Source of the DNA: an uncultured Sphingomonadaceae bacterium
GTDB lineage: Bacteria; Pseudomonadota; Alphaproteobacteria; Sphingomonadales; Sphingomonadaceae
Direction: 5' to 3'
Assembly (NCBI GenBank): GCA_947499255.1
Contig: CANMNF010000003.1
Location: forward strand, 248,001-312,000
Length of the DNA stretch: 64,000 nt
A program made the position numbers and the translations under genes. Of the stretch, positions 1-8,645 are shown in pieces (position 1 is the first letter of the stretch; the number at the start of each line of letters is the position of its first letter). The notes under the pieces were generated by a model. The model was not told the origin of the DNA. It saw only the letters and a list, made by a program, of their open reading frames with translations, and did no database searches.

Positions 1-1
1 A

Positions 2-1180
2 CAGGCAAGGGTAGAGGCTTTGGCGCAAGAAGAACCGCCTGCCTCGCCAGACAAAATCGCTATTGAAGATGTGTCCGATCATACGCTGGTGACGCTGGAG
101 CTGGGTTATTCGCTGGTCCATCTGGTGGACGAGGCGCGCGATGCGCCGCTGGTAGGCCGGATTGCCGGTGTACGGCGGCAATTGTCTGAAGAAATGGGCT
201 TTGTCGTGCCGCAATTGCGCGTGCGCGATAGCTTGGACATCGTGCCTGATGCTTACCGTGTGATGATGGGCGGGGTGAGCATTGCCAGCGTGGCGATCAA
301 GCCGCAAAAACTGCTCGCCATCGATGTGGGGGAAAGCAATCCCACCCATCGCCTGCGCGGTGAAGCGACCACTGATCCCACGTTCCAATGCCCCGCTTTG
401 TGGATTGAGAAAGCCGCGCGCGAAGAAGCTGTGGCCGAGGGTTTCCTTGTCGTGGATGCCGCCACCATTATTGCCACCCATCTGGGCCAATTGCTGACCA
501 ATCACGCTGCCGAAATGCTCGGCCCTGAAGAAGTGCGCGCGGCGATGGATGCGCTGGCAGAGCGGCGTCCGGGGCTGGTCGAGGCGGTTACGCCTGATCC
601 GCTGTCACTGGCCGCTCTGACGCGCGTTTTGCGGATGCTTTTGTCGGACGGGATTACCTTGGCACACCCTGTGCCTTTGCTCGCCAGCCTTGCCAGCGCT
701 TTGCAACAAACACAGGATGCCGAGCAATTGGTGGACCGGGTGCGCGCGGATTTGGGCGCGATGCTGGTCGCGCGCGCCTGTCCCGCCGCAGAGCGGCTGC
801 CTGTCATTACGCTGGCCGCACCATTGGAAAGCGCTATCCTGCAAGGGCTGCGCGATCCGGCCACAGGACAAGTGATAGTTGACCCTGAACTTGCCGCACG
901 CATTGCGGGCGAGGTTGGCGATCTGGTGGCCAGCGTTCCTGGCCCGGCGAGCCCTGCATTGATCGTACAGCCGCCAGCGCGCCGTCCACTGGCCGCCATG
1001 TTGAAACAGCGCGTGCCCGGCGCGCATGTCCTGTCCATCGCGGAATTGCCTGCCAGCCAGGCCATCGAAGTGCTCGCCGTGATCGGTGAAGCTGACGAGG
1101 CCGCTCCCGCTCCCGCTCCCGCTCCCGCAGCTCAGCCTGCATCCCAACCCATCTCCCATGCCGAGGCGATAGCTGCATGA
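2..1180 (+). CDS. flhA: Flagellar biosynthesis protein FlhA, C-terminal part (5' end outside window)
   Basis: The frame is open from base 2, so the gene begins before the window and its N-terminal membrane half is missing. What is present, about 390 residues, matches the cytoplasmic domain of FlhA, the export-gate protein of the flagellar type III secretion system that docks chaperone-substrate complexes. Recognisable family stretches are GYSLVHLVD, VPQLRVRDS, the CPALWIE region, and VVDAATIIATHLGQLL. The tail (bases about 1100-1140) is an Ala-Pro repeat, a low-complexity extension. The stop overlaps the fliA start in ATGA, so the two genes are translationally coupled and flagellar genes continue upstream. 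Confidence 0.93.
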   Translation, partial: QARVEALAQEEPPASPDKIAIEDVSDHTLVTLELGYSLVHLVDEARDAPLVGRIAGVRRQLSEEMGFVVPQLRVRDSLDIVPDAYRVMMGGVSIASVAIKPQKLLAIDVGESNPTHRLRGEATTDPTFQCPALWIEKAAREEAVAEGFLVVDAATIIATHLGQLLTNHAAEMLGPEEVRAAMDALAERRPGLVEAVTPDPLSLAALTRVLRMLLSDGITLAHPVPLLASLASALQQTQDAEQLVDRVRADLGAMLVARACPAAERLPVITLAAPLESAILQGLRDPATGQVIVDPELAARIAGEVGDLVASVPGPASPALIVQPPARRPLAAMLKQRVPGAHVLSIAELPASQAIEVLAVIGEADEAAPAPAPAPAAQPASQPISHAEAIAA

Positions 1181-1911
1181 AACATGATCCTTCCGCTTTT
1201 GCCGCCAAGCAAGCGGCCCGCACCGCCTATGCCGATCCGCAAACCGTGGCGCGCCGTGTGCGCGATTTTCTGCCCATGGTGCACAAGGCCGCGTGGCACA
1301 TCTTTGGTGCTGGCCGTGATGGGTTGGAGGTGGAAGATCTGGTGCAAATCGGCCTGATGACATTGACCCAATGCGCGCGGCGCCATGATCGCCCGACCGA
1401 GGACGGCTTTGCAGCCTATGCCAAAATGCGGGTGCGCGGCGCGATGTTTGATCATTTGCGCAAAATGGCGCTCGACACCCGCTCCGCCATCCGCCGCCAG
1501 CGCGAGGTAGAAGCGGCAAGGCAAGCTTTTCACGCAGAACATGGCCGCGCGCCCGATGATGGCGAACTTGCCACAGCGCTTGACGTTAGTGCCGAGGAAC
1601 TGCTCGCCTACACCGCGCACCAATTGCGCGAAGTGGGCTTGGATGACAGCTATGACGAGCATCAAAGCGCCTTTGCCGATCCGGGCGAAGATGCTTTGGA
1701 GCAATTGCTGGAGGCAGAAGACAATGCGCTGCTTGCGCAAAAGCTGGGCGATCTGCCAGAGCGGTTGCAGATGGTTTTGCAGCTTTATTTCGTTGAAGAA
1801 ATGAACCTGTCAGAAATCGCCGCAACGCTGGAAGTCAGCGTGCCGCGTGTGCACCAGTTAAAAGCGCAAGCCCTGGGCAAATTGCGCAGCGCGTTAGAAG
1901 CGGCGCGTTAG
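1177..1911 (+). CDS. fliA: Flagellar sigma factor FliA (sigma-28 type)
   Basis: A 244-residue sigma-70 family factor that directs RNA polymerase to late flagellar promoters. Region 2 is seen around residues 45-95 (EVEDLVQIGLM, then YAKMRVRGAMFDHLRK, a FliA-like form of the conserved segment). Region 4 is near the C terminus (LSEIAATLEVSVPRVHQLKAQAL), a helix-turn-helix for the -35 element. The length fits the FliA family. The ATG overlaps the flhA stop by four bases, as in many flagellar operons. No FlgM anti-sigma gene follows; the next gene is on the other strand and unrelated, so this appears to be the last gene of the flagellar cluster. Confidence 0.9.
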   Translation: MKHDPSAFAAKQAARTAYADPQTVARRVRDFLPMVHKAAWHIFGAGRDGLEVEDLVQIGLMTLTQCARRHDRPTEDGFAAYAKMRVRGAMFDHLRKMALDTRSAIRRQREVEAARQAFHAEHGRAPDDGELATALDVSAEELLAYTAHQLREVGLDDSYDEHQSAFADPGEDALEQLLEAEDNALLAQKLGDLPERLQMVLQLYFVEEMNLSEIAATLEVSVPRVHQLKAQALGKLRSALEAAR

Positions 1912-1927
1912 AAGAGGTGGGCACCGA

Positions 1928-2344
1928 TTAATCGCCCATCACATGCGCCACAATCTGGCGTTGATGCGGCGCGGCGCGATGTTCGATCAGATAAATGCCC
2001 TGCCACGTGCCGAGCGCCATTCGGCCATTCACCACCGGAATGCTGAGCGAGACGCCGGTTAGCATCGCACGGATATGGGCCGGCATATCATCGGGGCCTT
2101 CATCGTCATGCGCATAATGCGGGCCTTCGGGCACCGCCTTTTCCATCCATGCCAGCAAATCGCGCTGCACCGCAGGAGCGGCATTTTCATTGATCAGCAA
2201 GCTGGCCGATGTGTGGCGGCAAAACAGGGTGATGAGACCAGTGGTGATGCGCTGCGCAGCCAGCCAGTCTGCGACATCGGCGGTGCATTCATACAAGCCC
2301 TTGCCCGAGGTGGAGATCGTGAGGCTTTTGTGATGTTGCTGCAT
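1928..2344 (-). CDS. yjbQ: YjbQ family protein (UPF0047)
   Basis: A 138-residue protein of the YjbQ/UPF0047 family, small cytoplasmic proteins; some members show weak thiamine-phosphate synthase activity, but the physiological role is unsettled. Family features visible are the start HKSLTISTSGKGLYECT, the segment FCRHTSASLLINENA, the HDDEGPDDMPAHIRAML stretch and the closing LGTWQGIYLIEHR. The conserved histidines of the trimer active site are present. It stands alone between fliA (convergent, 16 bases away) and a glycosyltransferase transcribed divergently. Confidence 0.9.
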   Translation of the reverse strand: MQQHHKSLTISTSGKGLYECTADVADWLAAQRITTGLITLFCRHTSASLLINENAAPAVQRDLLAWMEKAVPEGPHYAHDDEGPDDMPAHIRAMLTGVSLSIPVVNGRMALGTWQGIYLIEHRAAPHQRQIVAHVMGD

Positions 2345-2397
2345 ATCAATTTACCCAAAATTATCGGAAATGTTTGCAATTTGTCGTTTTTTTAGAG

Positions 2398-3453
2398 ATG
2401 ATTGCTGCAAGTGCAAAATCAAATTCGGGGGCTCGCGATTTGACTGACAATACTGCATCTCTCGGCATCGTTGTCGAACTTGAGAATATCGAAGATTCTG
2501 GTGAAGATCGCGCGCTCACCAATTTGCGCGAATTGCAAAGACAAATCAATGCTTTGCCTGATAAACCGCGTGGGCCAATCCAGTTTTTCGTGGTCTATGA
2601 TTCGGCCATCTTCTCCGCCGCCGATGCGCAACGTTTCATCGATGAAACGGGCATCGGTGCTAATACGCTTTTCGTGGCAGAATCGGTTGGGGCGCACGGC
2701 ATCCACTATTATGACCACAAAAATGTCGGTCTGGCGCGCTGTGAAACCGATAACGTGCTTTTTATGGATAGCGATATTCTGATTGAGGATGGCTGGCTGG
2801 CAAGCATGTTGTCATCGTTGGACGATGCAAATGTCGATTATGTAAGCGGCAATACAACTATTGAAACGCCGCGTTTGTTTGACAAAATCTATGCGCTGAC
2901 GGTTCCCGGTTTCCCTTTGCAAACGCAAAATCGCAAAGGTCTTCTCGAAACAGATCTGATCATGGCCAATTCGTTTTTGTTGCGGCGGAGCAAGGCACCT
3001 GATCCCTTGTTTCCGCGCATCAATGCCTATCGCGGCCATTGCGGAATTGCTTCGCAAAAGCTCATCAGATCGGGCGTAAAGCTGTATAAGCAATATGACG
3101 CCATTGCCGAACATCCCTCGCAGGAAGGTTATAGCGATTATCTCGCCAGAGCATATGCCGAAGGATGCGATGCGATTGCCCTGTCGCGTTACAACAATCG
3201 CCAAACAACGCGTGGCAAAATCAATCGCAGCTTTCTGGGTTCCGGCATAAGGCTGGTGCGCGGAATTACAGGACTGGTAAGGCGGACGCTGACCAAACGT
3301 CACGCGGTGGACTTGCCTTTATGGGGTGTTCCTTTGGCAATCGCCGTTGGGCTGACCTATTTTGCTGTGCGGTTTGTTGGGGAGACAGCAATGCTGATCA
3401 ATACCAAACTGGCGCTGCGCTTCTCAATCGCCAAGCAGGTGGTTGAAAGCTAA
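2398..3453 (+). CDS. Glycosyltransferase family 2-like protein
   Basis: About 351 residues. A GT-A style nucleotide-sugar transferase is suggested by NVGLARCETDNVLFMDSDILIEDGW, which contains a DSD metal-binding motif; the order 'parallel strand, NxGxAR, DxD' is typical of GT2. A hydrophobic segment near residues 300-325 (VPLAIAVGLTYFAVRF) could anchor the C terminus to the membrane. The ATG at 2398 is preferred; a TTG at 2374 would add eight residues with no better ribosome site. Acceptor and sugar are unknown. The gene is convergent with a second GT2 gene 63 bases away, hinting at a small glycan-assembly locus. Its base composition is lower in G+C than the flanking flagellar genes. Confidence 0.72.
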   Translation: MIAASAKSNSGARDLTDNTASLGIVVELENIEDSGEDRALTNLRELQRQINALPDKPRGPIQFFVVYDSAIFSAADAQRFIDETGIGANTLFVAESVGAHGIHYYDHKNVGLARCETDNVLFMDSDILIEDGWLASMLSSLDDANVDYVSGNTTIETPRLFDKIYALTVPGFPLQTQNRKGLLETDLIMANSFLLRRSKAPDPLFPRINAYRGHCGIASQKLIRSGVKLYKQYDAIAEHPSQEGYSDYLARAYAEGCDAIALSRYNNRQTTRGKINRSFLGSGIRLVRGITGLVRRTLTKRHAVDLPLWGVPLAIAVGLTYFAVRFVGETAMLINTKLALRFSIAKQVVES

Positions 3454-3516
3454 CCTACTATTTTTCCAAGGTGTTTTATCCATCACAGGTCGTGTGCGGC
3501 TGTGTTGGATCGGTGA

Positions 3517-4431
3517 TCAGTGATGTTTGCGCCGCGATGAGATAACGGTGCTTATGGCCGTTTTTGGTGAGAGCATTACGGCACCTGTCAACGCGACCGT
3601 CAAAGACCATGGGGCTGCCATCGCTTTGCGACATAGCAGTTTGCCAAAGAAAAACTGTTGCATGGCAGGTGCAGGGATATGTCCGCGCATCTGACGAAAC
3701 CAGACAAGCGAATTGCGCACAGCTTTTGGCATGCTTGAAATGCGGCCAGCATCATTATGCAGGCGATAATGCGAAAGGCATTCATCCAGATAGACGATTT
3801 GCGCCCCGGCCAATTGCAAGCGGATGGCAAAGTCCCAGTCTTGATGGCGGGGCAGATCGGGCTTGAAACGCACCGCCTTTGCCAATTGCGCCGGGAGCAG
3901 CAAAGTGGATGTTTGCAAGGCACAATGTTCTTCAAGGAAATAGCGCCAAAGCGGGCGATGATTGCTGGGCCGCATATGATTGGCAGGACGACGCAAATCG
4001 CCGCTTTCAAGCAGGCAATTGCTGGCACAAAAGCTGAGCGGAGATATTTGGCCGGAACCAAAATCAAGCAAGGCGCGGATTTGTTTGGCCAGTTTTTCAG
4101 GCAGCCACACATCATCGGCATCCAGCAAAGCAATGAGATCGCCTTTGGCTTCATCGATACCGGTATTGCGGGCAGCCGATCCGCCACGATTGTGCGTGTG
4201 CCGGATCAGGCGGACATCATCGTATTGATCGGCAACATTTTTCGCCGCGGAAGGGTCTGATGAGGCATCATCAACGACCAAAATCTCGCAGATATTGGCA
4301 TCTTGCGCGATGACGCTTTCAATCGCTTCGGCCAACATGGCAGGAGCAGTGTTAAAGCACGGTATCACCACCGACACACTAGGGGGTCGAGAGTCGGGAG
4401 GTGGAAAATCAGAGGGTCGAGAATCTGGCAT
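3517..4431 (-). CDS. Glycosyltransferase family 2
   Basis: A 304-residue GT2 protein. The fold signature is clear: VSVVIPCFNTAPAMLAEAIES at residues about 18-38, EILVVDDASSD, then NRGGSAARNTGIDEAKGD and LIALLDADDVWLPEKL with the DAD metal-binding motif, and HQDWDFAIRL in the acceptor region. The start at 4431 is chosen because it lies just before the domain; the frame stays open for 118 further codons upstream but that part has no protein-like character. The first 17 residues contain a duplicated PDSRP-type motif encoded by a short direct repeat. Donor and acceptor cannot be told; surface polysaccharide or lipid glycosylation is a guess. Confidence 0.85.
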   Translation of the reverse strand: MPDSRPSDFPPPDSRPPSVSVVIPCFNTAPAMLAEAIESVIAQDANICEILVVDDASSDPSAAKNVADQYDDVRLIRHTHNRGGSAARNTGIDEAKGDLIALLDADDVWLPEKLAKQIRALLDFGSGQISPLSFCASNCLLESGDLRRPANHMRPSNHRPLWRYFLEEHCALQTSTLLLPAQLAKAVRFKPDLPRHQDWDFAIRLQLAGAQIVYLDECLSHYRLHNDAGRISSMPKAVRNSLVWFRQMRGHIPAPAMQQFFFGKLLCRKAMAAPWSLTVALTGAVMLSPKTAISTVISSRRKHH

Positions 4432-4847
4432 GGTCTGAATGGTTTTGGCCGCCCATACAGGCGCCGCAAATTTCCCCTTGGAACATCCGTTCGAACTCCC
4501 CCAGATTCGACCGGTGATACCGTGTATCCTTAACACATGAGCAAGTATACTTAAACAGCGAAACACGTATGTGAGCGTCCCATTTACAGACAAACGGTGC
4601 TTTCCTACTTTGTGTAGCAACATGCAGGCATCGCGCCATGCAAAACCCCGATCCTCACCTGCTGTTTTCACGCGAGATTTGCCATGCAAAAAGGAGGTGC
4701 AAAGTTTCGCCCTAAGACTGTGTCCAATGTGTCCATTTTGTAGGATTTGTGCGCACTGCGCACGGCGTATCGCCCGGCGCATCACCCGGCGTTTTGCCGA
4801 TGGTTTGCCAGCGGATGATGGGAGATTGGGGGAGTTGGACGGTCGGC
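4432..4847. other. Gene-poor spacer between a glycosyltransferase start and the rimO end
   Basis: About 416 bases with no convincing gene. The left half is the leader of the glycosyltransferase on the minus strand. The right half holds the 38-base dispersed repeat (4711-4748) and, directly after it, a perfect 15-base palindrome at 4749-4763 (GTGCGCACTGCGCAC). Next to this are short repeats of CCCGGCG. Base composition in the left part is clearly lower in G+C than the flanking genes. Confidence 0.5.
4711..4748 (+). repeat. Dispersed 38-base repeat, copy 1
   Basis: The sequence beginning CCTAAGACTGTGTCCAA and ending TTTGTAGGATTT occurs again in inverted orientation at 58085-58122 with only two differences in 38 bases. 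It contains the direct repeat GTGTCC twice, nine bases apart. Both copies are intergenic. It is followed here by a perfect palindrome at 4749-4763. Function unknown; it could be a remnant of a small mobile element or a protein-binding site. Confidence 0.75.
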
Positions 4848-6317
4848 TTAGGTGATGACGCCAAACAGGTCATGCGCATCGGCATCTTCGACTTCGACCT
4901 GCACGATGTCGCCCGCGATCAGATCCGCTGGCACATTGCGCAGGAACACCGCGCCATCGATCTCAGGCGCATCGGCCTGCGATCTGCCGGTTGCGCCGAT
5001 ATCGCCGTCCTCGTCAGGCTCACCCACCTCGTCAATGATGACAGGCACGGTGTGGCCCACTTTGGCGGCGAGTTTGGCGGCACTGATCCGCTCGGTCACG
5101 GCCATGAGGCGGGCATATCGCTCTTCCTTGAGCGCTTCGGGCACGGGATCGGGCAAGGCATTGGCTCTGGCCCCTTCGACAGGTTCAAAGCGGAATGCGC
5201 CCACGCGGTCCAGCTGTGCCTCTTCGAGCCAGTCGAGGAGGTATTGGAAGTCCTCCTCGGTCTCTCCGGGGAAGCCAACCACAAAGCTGGAGCGGATTGT
5301 CAACTCAGGGCAGATGGCGCGCCATTCCTTGAGGCGTTCGAGCACTTTGGCCTCATTCGCAGGCCGCCGCATCGCGCGCAATACAGACGGGCTGGCATGT
5401 TGAAACGGAATATCGAGATAGGGGGTGAGCAGCCCTTGCGCCATCAAAGGGATGACATCGGAGACATGCGGATAGGGATAGACATAGTGCATCCGCACCC
5501 ACGGCGCGGTGCCTTCTGCGGTGCGCAACTGGCCCAGCTCACGGGCAAGGTCGGTCATATGCGCACGCGGATTGCGGCCTTTCCACTCGCGCGTTTCATG
5601 CCGGGTATCCACGCCATAGGCGGAGGTGTCTTGCGATATCACCAGCAGCTCTTTGGTGCCTGCTGCGACCAGCTTCTCCGCTTCGCGCAGCACGGCATCG
5701 ATACGGCGACTGGCCAGCTTTCCGCGCAATTGCGGGATGATGCAGAACGCGCAAGAGTGATTGCAGCCTTCGGAGATCTTGAGATAGCTGTAATGGCGCG
5801 GGGTCAGCTTGATCATGTTGTCTGCGCTATCGCTTCGCTGTGTGAGCGCGTTGTCTGCGCTATCGCTTCGCTGTGTGAGCGCGTTGTCTGCGCTATCGCT
5901 GCGCTGCTTGAGCGCGCCAGGTTGCGGGATCAGATCGACAAACGGCCCTTGGCTGGGCGGGGCATGGGTGTGCACCGCGTCAACCACCTGCTCATACTGA
6001 TGCGCACCTGTTACTGCGAGCACTTGGGGATGCGCAGCGCGGATCGCATCGGCTTCCTCGCCCATACATCCCGTCACGATCACCCGGCCATTTTCAGCGA
6101 TCGCCTCGCCAATTGCAGCCAGGCTCTCCTCTTTCGCGCTGTCGAGGAAGCCGCAAGTGTTGACCAGCACCACATCGGCCCCGGCGTAATCCGGGCTCAT
6201 CGCATAGCCATCGGCGCGCAGGCGCGTGAGGATGCGTTCAGAATCGACCAGCGCTTTGGGACAGCCAAGGCTGACCATGCCAACGCGTTTTGCGGGGGGA
6301 AGAGAAGTGGTGCTCAT
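4848..6317 (-). CDS. rimO: Ribosomal protein S12 methylthiotransferase RimO
   Basis: Radical-SAM methylthiotransferase that modifies an aspartate of ribosomal protein S12. Order of parts: N-terminal UPF0004 domain with three cluster cysteines ([39 protein letters not shown]), radical SAM core with CxxxCxxC ([17 protein letters not shown]), and a C-terminal TRAM domain. S12-specific neighbours LVDSE and [14 protein letters not shown] agree with RimO rather than MiaB. The ATG at 6317 starts the conserved protein. At 489 residues it is longer than usual because residues about 135-167, in the linker between the first two domains, are an in-frame tandem repeat ([11 protein letters not shown]). The reading frame is intact, so the enzyme is probably active. 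Confidence 0.95.
   Translation of the reverse strand: MSTTSLPPAKRVGMVSLGCPKALVDSERILTRLRADGYAMSPDYAGADVVLVNTCGFLDSAKEESLAAIGEAIAENGRVIVTGCMGEEADAIRAAHPQVLAVTGAHQYEQVVDAVHTHAPPSQGPFVDLIPQPGALKQRSDSADNALTQRSDSADNALTQRSDSADNMIKLTPRHYSYLKISEGCNHSCAFCIIPQLRGKLASRRIDAVLREAEKLVAAGTKELLVISQDTSAYGVDTRHETREWKGRNPRAHMTDLARELGQLRTAEGTAPWVRMHYVYPYPHVSDVIPLMAQGLLTPYLDIPFQHASPSVLRAMRRPANEAKVLERLKEWRAICPELTIRSSFVVGFPGETEEDFQYLLDWLEEAQLDRVGAFRFEPVEGARANALPDPVPEALKEERYARLMAVTERISAAKLAAKVGHTVPVIIDEVGEPDEDGDIGATGRSQADAPEIDGAVFLRNVPADLIAGDIVQVEVEDADAHDLFGVIT
5817..5915 (-). repeat. Three tandem copies of a 33-base unit inside rimO
   Basis: Units lie at 5817-5849, 5850-5882 and 5883-5915. The first two are identical; the third differs at three positions. 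Because 33 is a multiple of three, the array keeps frame and encodes [11 protein letters not shown] repeats in the linker just before the segment [16 protein letters not shown] that normally follows the first domain closely. The array therefore appears to be an insertion in a permissive linker. Confidence 0.95.
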
Positions 6318-6399
6318 GATATGGCAAGCGCCTCTACACTGCGATCGCAAGTTGCGCTACACCTGCGCATAGGGACTTTGGGTTTGAGGGAGAGTTTCC

Positions 6400-6798
6400 A
6401 TGGGCGAGATCGACATTTTGACGGTGTTTCTGGGGGCAGCCGCGTTTTTCGCGGTTGGCTTCATCTGGTATGGCGTGATCTTTGGCAAAGCATGGCAGAA
6501 AGCTGCGGGCCTTTCCGATGAGTTTGTGCAAAGCGGCAATATGCCGGTGATCTTCGGGCTGTGTTTCGCGTTCCAATTGCTGATCTCTGTCATGTTGGCG
6601 CACCTATATGCGATGAGCAATCCATCGGATGTGAACATGATGATGATCGCGATGGGCGTTGGAGCGACTTTCATGGTGCCAGCGATCGGGATCAATTACC
6701 TGTACTTACGCAAAACGGCCGCGCACTTCTTCATCGATGCCGCACACTTCATTATCGGCATGGGCGCGATGGGCGCGGTTTACGTGGCTATGCGGTAA
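6400..6798 (+). CDS. DUF1761 family membrane protein
   Basis: A 132-residue inner-membrane protein with four predicted hydrophobic segments, the first containing FLGAAAFFAVGFIWYGVIFGK. The motif of a small aromatic-glycine helix followed by W-x-K and the overall length match DUF1761, a family of unknown function common in alphaproteobacteria. Its last 11 bases overlap the end of the convergent potassium-channel gene. A purine-rich site (GAGGGAGAG) precedes the ATG. Confidence 0.8.
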   Translation: MGEIDILTVFLGAAAFFAVGFIWYGVIFGKAWQKAAGLSDEFVQSGNMPVIFGLCFAFQLLISVMLAHLYAMSNPSDVNMMMIAMGVGATFMVPAIGINYLYLRKTAAHFFIDAAHFIIGMGAMGAVYVAMR

Positions 6799-7858
6799 AC
6801 TCGTTTTCGCTTTCTCCATTGGGGAGGATTTCGACCACCACATCGCCGGCCTGCATGCAAGCAGCCTCATGCTCCCAAAAGCCGCAGGCGCTACCATTGC
6901 GATATATGCGCAAGCCTCTCCCGCCGCTCGCCAGCTCGGAGAGGGGTTTGCCGATCTCTTCGGGCAGTACTTTGCGTTCGACCAGATGGACGCGGCCTGT
7001 GACAGAGGCGAGGTCTGAGAGATATTCCGCAATATGCTCACCTTGCGCGCTGCCTGCCAGCAAATGGCCGGTAAAGCGCACCGGATTGATCACATTGTCC
7101 GCGCCTGCCTGCCGCGCAAGGATCTCGTTATCAGCAGCGCGCACGACCACGCTGATCGGCACATTGGGCGCAAGGCGGCGCAATGTGAGGATGATCAGGA
7201 TCGAGCTGTCATCGCGTCCGGCGGAAACCAGAATGGCGCGCGCCTCACCCACCCGCACGGAGAGCAGGTTCTCATCGCGCGTTGCATCCGCTTCAATGAC
7301 ATTGCAGCCTTTCGCTTCGGCTTGTTCGAGGCGTTCGGCATCCGGGTCCATCACGACGATTTCGGCAGGGTCGGTCCCGCGTTCAATCAATTCGCTCACG
7401 GCTTCGGAACCGGAGACGCCAAATCCCAAGACCACGACATGGTCAGATAGCTGTTCCTGAATGCGTGTCATGCGAAACTTCTCCCAGCTGCGCTTAATGA
7501 TGAAATTGTAGGCGGTGCCCACGAAGATGAACAGGACGGCGAACCGCACCGGCGTAACGATCAGCGCTTCGACAAGGCGGGCATCGTCTGAGACAGGCGC
7601 AATATCGCCAAAACCCGTCGTAGTGATGGAGATCATCGTAAAATAGACCACATCGAGGAAACTGACATGTCCGTCATGGTGATCAATCAGCCCTTCACGG
7701 TCCCACCAATGGATCATGATGACCAGAAAGATGAGCGAAAACGCAGCGCCCAGCCGGATACCCAGATCGCCCCAGACGGGGAGCTTCACCGCACGGCGCA
7801 AAGGTGCATAGCGCGGTTTACGGCGCTTTGCCCGCGAAGGATTGATCCGGTCAGCCAT
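6788..7858 (-). CDS. Potassium channel with TrkA-N (RCK) regulatory domain
   Basis: A 356-residue two-helix potassium channel subunit. The pore filter TTTGFGD is seen in VVYFTMISITTTGFGDIAP (residues about 75-93), flanked by hydrophobic helices. After it comes a Rossmann RCK domain (HVVVLGFGVSGSEAVSEL, then VVMDPD for the nucleotide ribose), and a short TrkA-C-like tail. This architecture resembles MthK-type ligand-gated channels. The ATG at 7858 is chosen; the frame runs 67 codons further upstream into surE without protein-like sequence. Gap to surE is 16 bases, so serS-surE-channel are probably one transcript. Confidence 0.9.
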   Translation of the reverse strand: MADRINPSRAKRRKPRYAPLRRAVKLPVWGDLGIRLGAAFSLIFLVIMIHWWDREGLIDHHDGHVSFLDVVYFTMISITTTGFGDIAPVSDDARLVEALIVTPVRFAVLFIFVGTAYNFIIKRSWEKFRMTRIQEQLSDHVVVLGFGVSGSEAVSELIERGTDPAEIVVMDPDAERLEQAEAKGCNVIEADATRDENLLSVRVGEARAILVSAGRDDSSILIILTLRRLAPNVPISVVVRAADNEILARQAGADNVINPVRFTGHLLAGSAQGEHIAEYLSDLASVTGRVHLVERKVLPEEIGKPLSELASGGRGLRIYRNGSACGFWEHEAACMQAGDVVVEILPNGESENEFTA

Positions 7859-7874
7859 GATCACCTGCGCCCTA

Positions 7875-8633
7875 TCACGAAGCAAAGCGTCCGGCGATAT
7901 CATCAATGGCGGGGTAATTGGTGAGATCAAGCTGCAACGGCGTGATCGCGATATAGCCATCGGACACCGCTTCAAGATCGGTACCGTGATCGGCGGTGTG
8001 TTCCATATCGTGCAGGCCAAACCAGAAATACGGTTTGCCGCGCGGGTCTTCCCCTTCAATCAAGGATCCGCGCGCGTAATCATGAAACCCCTGGCGCACA
8101 ACACGAATGCCTTGCACCTGATCTGCCGCGCAGGAGGGGAAGTTCACATTGATCAGCGTGCGTTTGGCCATCGGCGTATCGATCAGCGGAGCGAGCACTT
8201 TTGCGCCCCATTCCTGCGTCGCGGCAAAGCTGGCTTCGGCATCGCGCATGGCTTGGCTCAACGCTATGGCTGGAATGCCTGCCAGTGCTGCTTCCATGGC
8301 GGCAGAAACGGTGCCGGAATAGGTGATGTCATCGCCCAGATTCTCCCCGCGATTGACGCCGGAAATCACCAAATCGGGCTGTTTCCCATCAGCAAACAGC
8401 TTGCGCATGGCAAGGTTTACCGAATCCGTGGGTGTACCCGTTACCGAAAAGCGCCGCTCATCATGCTGGTGCAGGCGCACCGGGTGATTAAGGGTAAGCG
8501 AATGGCCAGCGCCCGATTGCTCTTCAGCAGGAGCGCAAATCCACAGATCATCGGTCAGGCCGCGCGCGATCTCTTCCAGCACGGCAAGGCCGGGGGCGTG
8601 AATGCCATCATCATTGGAGAGAAGTATGCGCAT
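7875..8633 (-). CDS. surE: 5'/3'-nucleotidase SurE
   Basis: A 252-residue metal-dependent nucleotidase that dephosphorylates nucleoside monophosphates and is linked to stationary-phase survival. The N terminus MRILLSNDDGIHAPGL carries the invariant NDD metal ligands; DLVISGVNRGENLGDDITYSGTVSAA supplies the conserved SGxNxGxN-like and YSGTV segments. Length is typical. It starts 12 bases after serS ends on the same strand. In many bacteria surE neighbours pcm; here its neighbour is a potassium channel instead. Confidence 0.96.
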   Translation of the reverse strand: MRILLSNDDGIHAPGLAVLEEIARGLTDDLWICAPAEEQSGAGHSLTLNHPVRLHQHDERRFSVTGTPTDSVNLAMRKLFADGKQPDLVISGVNRGENLGDDITYSGTVSAAMEAALAGIPAIALSQAMRDAEASFAATQEWGAKVLAPLIDTPMAKRTLINVNFPSCAADQVQGIRVVRQGFHDYARGSLIEGEDPRGKPYFWFGLHDMEHTADHGTDLEAVSDGYIAITPLQLDLTNYPAIDDIAGRFAS

Positions 8634-8645
8634 GATATCCTGATG

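Noticed and set aside
5817-5915. Tandem 33-base units as a CRISPR array
   Set aside because: The units are contiguous with no spacers, lie inside a coding gene and keep the reading frame. No cas gene is nearby.
4749-6521. A 590-codon open frame on the plus strand over rimO
   Set aside because: It is the antisense shadow of rimO. The minus strand carries all RimO motifs; the plus frame has no recognisable domain and starts in spacer.
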